Source of the DNA: Owenia fusiformis | Lineage: Eukaryota; Annelida; Polychaeta; Sabellida; Oweniidae | NCBI GenBank assembly: GCA_903813345.2 | Contig: CAIIXF020000011.1 | Coordinates: 29,010,166 to 29,070,165 of the forward strand | DNA: 60,000 nucleotides | Direction: 5' to 3' | In this document: one piece after another, positions 47,301-56,300 of the stretch | Layout: each line of letters starts with the position of its first letter | Numbering within the stretch: the stretch's first letter is position 1 | Program-made: the position numbers and the translations under genes | The notes under the pieces: generated by a model | Told to the model about the DNA's origin: nothing | Database searches by the model: none | Seen by the model: the letters and a program-made list of their open reading frames with translations, nothing else

Positions 47301-50300
47301 TTCAATAGCTATGTTTAGGTTAAAGCATTTTAAAAGCAATGTTTAGGTGAGAGATATACATTTCAATAGCTATGTTTAGGTGAGAGATATATTTCAATAG
47401 CTATGTTTAGGTTAAAGCATTTTAAAAGCAATGTTTAGGTGAGAGATATATTTCAATAGCTATGTTTAGGTTAAAGCATTTTAAAAGCCATGTTTAGGTG
47501 AGAGATATATTTCAATAGCTATGTTTAGGTTAAAGCATTTTAAAAGCCATGTTTAGGTGAGAGATATACATTTCAAAAGCTATGTTTAGGTGAAAGCATT
47601 TTAAAAGCCATGTTTAGGTGAGAGATATACATTTCAAAAGCTATGTTTAGGTTAAAGCAGCATTTTAAAAGCCATGTTTAGGTGAGAGATATACATTTCA
47701 AAAGCTATGTTTAGGTTAAAGCATTTCAAAAGCTATGTTTAGGTGAGAGATATACATTTTAAAAGCCATGTTTAGGTGAGAGATATACATTTCAAAAGCT
47801 ATGTTTAGGTGAAAGCATTTTAAAAGCCATGTTTAGGTGAGAGATATACATTTCAAAAGCTATGTTTAGGTTAAAGCATTTTAAAAGCCATGTTTAGGTG
47901 AGAGATATACATTTCAATAGCTATGTTTAGGTGAAAGCATTTTAAAAGCCATGTTTAGGTGAGAGATATACATTTCAAAAGCTATGTTTAGGTGAAAGCA
48001 TTTTAAAAGCCATGTTTAGGTGAGAGATATACATTTCAAAAGCTATGTTTAGGTGAAAGCATTTTAAAAGCAATGTTTAGGTGAGAGATATACATTTCAA
48101 AAGCTATGTTTAGGTGAAAGCATTTTAAAAGCCATGTTTAGGTGAGAGATATACATTTCAAAAGCTATGTTTAGGTGAAAGCATTTTAAAAGCCATGTTT
48201 AGGTGAGAGATATACATTTCAATAGCTATGTTTAGGTGAAAGCATTTTAAAAGCAATGTTTAGGTGAGAGATATACATTTCAATAGCTATGTTTAGGTGA
48301 AAGCATTTTAAAAGCCATGTTTAGGTGAGAGATATATTTCAATAACTATGTTTAGGTGAAAGCATTTTAAAAGCCATGTTTAGGTGAGAGATATACATTT
48401 CAAAAGCTATGTTTAGGTGAAAGCATTTTAAAAGCCATGTTTAGGTGAGAGATATACATTTCAAAAGCTATGTTTAGGTGAAAGCATTTTAAAAGCCATG
48501 TTTAGGTGAGAGATATACATTTCAAAAGCTATGTTTAGGTTAAAGCATTTTAAAAGCCATGTTTAGGTGAGAGATATACATTTCAAAAGCTATGTTTAGG
48601 TTAAAACATTTTAAAAGCCATGTTTAGGTGAGAGATATACATTTCAAAAGCTATGTTTAGGTGAAAGCATTTTAAAAGCCATGTTTAGGTGAGAGATATA
48701 CATTTCAAAAGCTATGTTTAGGTGAAAGCATTTTAAAAGCCATGTTTAGGTGAGAGATATATTTCAATAACTATGTTTAGGTGAAAGCTGGACATCGCTC
48801 CAAAACGCAATATGTTGACATATATTGTTTTTACTTTTTTAAGCTCTAATATAAAGTTTATGTAAATAAAAATTGTTTTTTTCTGCGTTATATCAAAGAA
48901 CAATCATTTAGTTAAAAAAAATAAAAAGGCGAATTCGGGATTCGAACCCGGGCCTCCCGCGTGCTAAGCGAGAATTGTACCCCTAGACACCATCTTCTAA
49001 TGAATGTTGGAAGTAATTAAACGCTACTTATTTTGAATGCTATGATTCGGAAGTGACGTCACGTTCTTCATTTAGAAACCTTTCCAAAATCATATCGCCG
49101 GCACCGATCGAAGCAAATTCAATGAAAAATCTTTGAAATGACACATTTATCGTAAGTATTTCTACACAAGATTTGCCCCATTTGTTCATCATTCTATAAT
49201 CTTTCATTAAGCTCAAAATGATAAAGTTCACCCCCGAAACAACCCAAGATTGCGTTTCGGAGCGTAGTCCAGCTGAAAGCATTTTAAAAGCCATGTTTAG
49301 GTGAAAGATGTATTTCAGTAGCTATGTTTAGGTGAAAGCATTTTAAAAGCCATGTTTAGGTGAGAGATATACACTGTTGCTCATAAATATGGAATATTAG
49401 ATTTGTCAGATAAGAATTCAAGTTTTGGATGAAAACAACTTTTATTTGGAGTCGTTTAAGCAAATAATTTTCTAGGCAAATCATAAACACATATTTAATC
49501 TACAAATCAACATTTTTTAGGGAAAAATATTTACATTTAAGTTTAGAAATTTGCTGGCGTTTAAAATGGGGTAGTCTAAAAAAATTTGCATTTTCAAAAC
49601 ATCCCTATCCAAATTTTAATGTAAAGTGGATCAAACAAACTAAACACCAGGTCATGAAGATGAATTACTCCTCTAGCCCATAACAGCACTAATATGCGGT
49701 ATTTCTTCCTAGTGCTGCAATCAGAGTATCCATCCCGCGGGGCCTGCTGTCAATGATATGTCTGACCTGTCTACGCGAAATAAGGTCCCACTACTCAATC
49801 AGAGGAGTATATAACTCTGCTAAATTTTGAGATAGGGGATCCATGTGACAAATTTCGCTGTCAGTTTCATCCCACATGTGCTCTGCGAGAGCCTGATCAG
49901 GTGACTTTGGTGCCTATGGTAGCTGCTCCACATTGCCTGCCCTGGGGAAATCCTGCATAATGAAGCTATCATACGCATCAGCTTCATCACTCTGCAGTTT
50001 AAAGTTACGCCCAAACAATCCATTTGCATGTGGTACTAGATGTAGATCCAAAAGGTCACCATACCTCTCACCGCTGACATTACAGTTGAGACTCACCAAG
50101 GGGGTGCGGATCTCCTTGGTGAACACCGGCTCAAATATGAACAGAACCACCTCCACGAGCTACTTTTAATAACAATCAGTTTTATGTGAAAATATGAGGA
50201 GAAAATCGAGAGGCAATAAACATCTTTTAACTTATTTTTACCATTTGTAAGAATTATATCAAACAATTAATAATTGTAAAATATTCCATATTTATGAGCA

Positions 50301-53300
50301 ACAGTGTACATTTCAAAAGCTATGTTTAGGTGAAAGCATTTTAAAAGCCATGTTTAGGTGAGAGATATACATTTCAAAAGCTATGTTTAGGTTAAAGCAT
50401 TTTAAAAGCCATGTTTAGGTGAGAGATATATTTCAATAGCTATGTTTAGGTGAAAGCATTTTAAAAGCCATGTTTAGGTGAGAGATATATTTCAATAACT
50501 ATGTTTAGGTGAAAGCATTTTAAAAGCCATGTTTAGGTGAGAGATATATTTCAATAGCTATGTTTAGGTTAAAGCATTTTAAAAGCCATGTTTAGGTGAG
50601 AGATATATTTCAATAGCTATGTTTAGGTGAAAGCATTTTAAAAGCCATGTTTAGGTGAGAGATATACATTTCAATAGCTATGTTTAGGTGAAAGCATTTT
50701 AAAAGCCATGTTTAGGTGAGAGATATACATTTCAATAGCTATGTTTAGGTGAAAGCATTTTAAAAGCCATGTTTAGGTGAGAGATATACATTTCAAAAGC
50801 TATGTTTAGGTTAAAGCATTTTAAAAGCCATGTTTAGGTGAGAGATATACATTTCAAAAGCTATGTTTAGGTTAAAGCATTTTAAAAGCCATGTTTAGGT
50901 GAGAGATATACATTTCAATAGCTATGTTTAGGTGAAAGCATTTTAAAAGCCATGTTTAGGTGAGAGATATACATTTCAATAGCTATGTTTAGGTTAAAGC
51001 ATTTTAAAAGCCATGTTTAGGTGAGAGATATACATTTCAAAAGCTATGTTTAGGTGAAAGCATTTTAAAAGCCATGTTTAGGTGAGAGATATACATTTCA
51101 AAAGCTATGTTTAGGTGAAAGCATTTTAAAAGCCATGTTTAGGTGAGAGATATACATTTCAAAAGCTATGTTTAGGTGAAAGCATTTTAAAAGCCATGTT
51201 TAGGTGAGAGATATACATTTCAAAAGCTATGTTTAGGTGAAAGCATTTTAAAAGCCATGTTTAGGTGAGAGATATACATTTCAGAAGCTATGTTTAGGTT
51301 AAAGCATTTTAAAAGCCATGTTTAGGTGAGAGATATATTTCAATAGCTATGTTTAGGTGAAAGCATTTTAAAAGCCATGTTTAGGTGAGAGATATATGTA
51401 CATTTCAAAAGCTATGTTTAGGTGAAAGCATTTAAAAGCAATGTTTAGGTGAGAGATATACATTTCAATAGCTATGTTTAGGTGAAAGCATTTTAAAAGC
51501 AATGTTAATCAGTGACTCCTATGACTTATTCATGTCATCTGATTTTTTTAAAAATTGGACATTAATGAAAATATCACCAGCAGATGTATATTTTATATTT
51601 TTGATAAACATTCACAGGAGTGCTAGAAAATTATTTTGTTGTACACAAATCCAAATATGGATATGCCCTTTCAAATCACATCCACATCATTTACTAGTAT
51701 GGATTTATTTTATTGGTTTTCAGGAATCTATCCTGGCCAGAGCCAATGCCACCAAAAGCTCAACGATCTGTTTCAACTCGTTCAATGCACAGTGATCCCT
51801 CAACCCCATTCCCTTTGGATTCTAGTAATCCATTGTCCAACTCTCTTATTGAAGGTGGGTTTTCAAAATGTTATACTGTTCCTTAAAATCAAACTTGGAA
51901 AAAGCAAGATGCTGTTTAAAACGCCAAAAGTTCAATTAGACTAAAATCTGCTGCAATATTTACTTGTACAAAAAGCCTGTTCATTTTCAAGTTTTCCACT
52001 AGAGCAGGCCATATAACACACTACCCTACCTCGATAGCGCATGCGCGAATTTTTTGGCTTTCAATCAGGTCGCTTTTGAGTATATCGACTGCTAAGTGAA
52101 AAGGTTAATACGTTTGGTGCTCGGAGTGAGTCAATATTGCTATTCGCTGAACTTCAGTGGTGCAATAGTGAAGTCCATGTTCCAAGTTATAAGATAGTGG
52201 AAGAAATAATGTAAATAATATCGTTTTAAATTTTAAAATATTTGATATGTCATAATACACGGTACACAACTGCAAAAGTTGATCAATACAGGGTACAAGG
52301 AATGTAAATTGTTCAATAGTACAGGGAGCGAGAAAGTAAGCTGATTATACAGACATACTATGTCCCGATCTCATGTATATTTACGTTGCAAACAGTGAAA
52401 ATAATACTAAAAAGGCCGCCTGTTGATGCTTTGATGAGGTGTCATCAATTGTTATTTAATCCAAATAAAGTAAACATTATTTAGTAGATTTAGACACGGG
52501 CTTTCAGGTCGTAAATGCATTTTAGTCATTAAATTAACAAGAACGCTAGATTATACGTGTTACTAGGGTATCAAATTGAAATAAAATAACGAAATTAAAT
52601 ATAAACACGTAAGTGATAAATGACTATTGGCTATCAGGATTAATGACTATCCGCTATTCAGAATAATTAAAATTGCGTGAACTACATGTAAAGAATCTTT
52701 CTATATAACCCCTTGAATGGTCTAATTCACTACCGTCCTCAAAAACCGATCATTTAAAATAGTTTGTTCAAAATACCATCATGCCACGACATTTTGTTCT
52801 TCACGATTTGCTGTAGAGGTGATATGACGTCGTATTTCTCTATTATTGTAAAAAAACTCATACCAGATCGATGCAGTCTTATATGACGTGTTGAATGTCA
52901 GATGTTTTTGGATGGTATCTGCTCCAGTGATTTTGCATTTAATCATGAAACGCTCATCACAAGACACCTCGAAACAAACATTATCCTCCTTGTGACAAGA
53001 GGAAAAATGTTTCACAATATGTTATGCCTTACGGCAAAGTAAAGATACATTTCTGGGACGACTATTTTGCATCTTAAGATTTTAGAAAAACAATTAATTC
53101 ACAAAAGTACAGTTGAATAATATACTGGAAAACGTATCCACATATAACACGATGCCAAGCAGTTTAAATAACAGTTTACTTTGGTTTTGTTACATATCAA
53201 TGTAACATTTTCGAAGGGAAACTTACATGCTCCCTGTACGTTGACAGATTTACTGAAATGTATCGTGTATTGCATTAAGTTTTGCTTCACTGCGCCCACT

Positions 53301-56300
53301 ATTATCTATCTTTGCCTATAGTGGTTTTTTGCCAACAATATTCTACAAACTGCTTGATGAATCAATTCTATGTCTGGTAGAACTCTAAAAATAAATGTAA
53401 AATGTATTTTACGTTCAGAAATATGGAATTAAACCCACTCCTCCATTTGCAACTTAGCTGTACCCTGTCTCCCTTTTAAACGTGGTCACGTGGTAGGGTA
53501 GTGTGTATAAGTCTTCCTATTTATGATTATCAGTTTCAATAATTCTATTTTGATTGCTCTAAAAAATATCAAAATTTCCAATATCTAGAAGGTACAGTAA
53601 AGGTATTCAAAATATGGTGTCAGGTTACATCACGGGTGTAGAATTTGCCAAAAGAAGCAATATTACTTCCAGGTTATTTCTATTATGTAATATGCTAATT
53701 TCCCTATTTGTGTTAATGTTAACTTACTTTAGCTGTGCTGTTAAGCTAATCATAACAAGAGTTCTTTCTTTTTTTCCTCAGAAGATGATGGTCACAGACC
53801 TGATAACCTAAAAGAGCGAATTAAACACAGCATTGCTCAGTTTGAAAATCATCGTGACAACAAGATGTTCAAGGCTGGTCTCATTGGACGTGTCACGGAG
53901 AAGAAGATTGAGGTGGATTATCATATCAAAGTGCGGAGAGTCAACTTTAAGTGGCAAAGAGGAAATAAGATAGGTAAAAAGGAGTTTTATCCATCATTAA
54001 CAATGACAACATTAATTATGAAGAGACCATTTTAGAAAGTGTTGCAGATCTTGTTCTGGCCATAAACCAATTGAACCATTCTGAATTCAATTTAAAGTTA
54101 GATACTGTAGTCCTTGTACTCAGTAAGCCAAAGTCAAATTACAAATTCAGTAGAAAATGGATTGCTATTATTTTTTGGAGGATATTTTTGATGTACTGAG
54201 TTTAGATGAATATTTATTTAATTCATAAGATATTTTCTATGAAAGTAGAAATTTGATCAAGTTATTTGATGTGCTCCATCCTACAGCACAGGACCATGAT
54301 AAGTGTTCAGCTTAAGGCCATAAGGATGAACATTTTATAATTTATTGTTAGGCCATCTAGTGTTTAACATCTACTGTACTAATGCATTCTTGAGATACTA
54401 CTTTTCTCTTTTATCCATCAGGTGAGGGACAGTTTGGGAAGGTATACACTGCAGTAAATATGGACACTGGAGAGCTAATGGCAATGAAAGAGGTAAGTTT
54501 CCATTTAATGTTTCACACACTAAATTCTACACATAAATAGTCCATCGAATGATACAAAGAAGCCATCCATTTGTTCACCCATCCATTCATTCATTTGTTC
54601 TAAACTATAGAGATAAGTGTGAAACATTCAATATCATGCCAAAAAAAGTTTCAGAGAGCAATATATTTAACCCAAATCAAACTCCTTACATGTAAAATAA
54701 TGCATCTAACAGGTGAGCTCATTAGATCCAGATTTCCACAGGTTGTCCTCTGACATAAAGTACTGCTGCACTAAGGTCTATGCTCTGGTAACAAAGGCTA
54801 AATATCTTACATATGCACCACAGGACCTTGACAATATGACTGTTCATAATCATAATATACTTTTGGCTGCTAGAATTCTAGTGATTTATCTAAAGAACAT
54901 AAACAGAGTTTATGAGAAAAATCATTGCTTCCATTTCAGATTAAATTCAAGCCGAATGATCACCAAGCTATCAAAGAAATAGCAGATGAACTCAAGATAT
55001 TTGAGGGTATACGACACGAGAGTCTAGTCAGGCATTATGGGGTCGAAGTCTATAAGGTAATGTATTGTATAAAGCTTCAGGTTTGACAGGATTCAGTATT
55101 TCGCTTGCGAGGCAATTTTAATAGGCAAGGCAAAAATTAAGTCAAAGAGAATATTATGGTTCTATGGGAAATTATTTTCAAGAAACAAACAGTAAAATGT
55201 TGACAAGGCAGTTGCTCTCAGCTAGATACAGCTATGGTTTCATAAACTGTATTAATCCCATTTGGTCATGCCCTTATATTGATTTTAGATGATTTATCTT
55301 CAATGAGATCTGGTTATGCTCTCATTAAGCATACTCTTTGATCACTAAAAACCTAATAAAACAAGAATATTTTGTGTGCATCATACTGATAGTGGCTTTT
55401 AGACTTTATATTCCCAATGTGATATTTTATATTCATATATTTCAGGATGAAATGTTTGTTTTTATGGAGTACTGCGATGAGGGAACAATAGAAGAAGCCT
55501 CTCGGCTAGTTCTGGATGAACCAATCATTAGACAGTACACACGTGAGATTTTAGTTGCAGTTAATGTCTTACATGACAACAGTATTATACACAGGGACAT
55601 AAAAGGTTTGTACAAACCAAGGAAATATATTTACAGAAGCACTTTTTGTTACAGAAGACCGTATTGGTACTCCTTGATATTTGGCTTATTTTACAGTGGA
55701 AGTTGTGATTTATGTTCATTCATCTATACTGCTTCCCAGATTTGAATTTGAATGTAAAAGTTGTTGATTTTATGAAAAAATAAATGTTTAGGTGGATGGT
55801 GGAAAATTCATTTAATATCGATATTGAAAATTGCTGATGGTGTAAAAACTGTGTCATAGGTATTTTGAACTAAACTGGTTACTGGAATATATATCTTACA
55901 TAATGTATGTATCCGTTCAGAAAAAATGTTCCATGATGAAAAATACAGGCTAACTGATCAGCTCCTTTTAAAAAGTCAATATGATTCTTCATATTGAAAG
56001 GTAGACAATGTTGTGGTGATGCTTTCAGGGGCCAATATATTCTTGACGTCCAATGGTCCATTGAAGTTAGGAGATTTTGGATGTTCAGTGCAATTGAAGA
56101 GTCAGGCTACAATAACAGGAGAGATCAGTTCCATGGCAGGCACCACAGGTGAGTTAGAATATGAATGACAATGTTTAGAGGTAACTGATTTTTGTCAGGA
56201 AAAAGATTAGTTCCGTTGCAGGCTCCACAGGTTAGTGAGAGAGAAATAATATTTAAGAGCCATACCTTTTATAAGGAAAATGGGGTTTTCAGAAAACTGT

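Larger units (their letters stand above)
45072..51505 (+). repeat. Giant tandem array of an exon end plus 5' splice site
   Basis: The array starts with the true end of the MAP3K4 exon (GCTATGTTTAG|GTGAGA). It then repeats two alternating half-units of about 28 and 31-33 bp, a ~61-bp dimer. Half-units read GCTATGTTTAGGTGAAAGCA (then TTTTAAAA) and GCCATGTTTAGGTGAGAGAT (then ATACATTTCAAAA). Each half-unit contains ATGTTTAG followed by GTGAGA, GTGAAA or GTTAAA. About 6.4 kb minus ~1.4 kb of insertions gives an estimated 80 dimers, or about 160 junction copies. Copies are nearly identical, implying recent or homogenised expansion. The array lies wholly in the 6.6-kb intron before the exon at 51724. 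Confidence 0.97.

Noticed and set aside
48928-48997. Functional nuclear tRNA-Ala gene
   Set aside because: The 5' acceptor strand does not pair with the 3' strand and one T-stem pair is broken; it lies inside a TIR element.
45072-51505. CRISPR-like or centromeric satellite reading of the tandem array
   Set aside because: Units are contiguous with no unique spacers, the host is a eukaryote, and the unit is clearly derived from the adjacent exon-intron junction.
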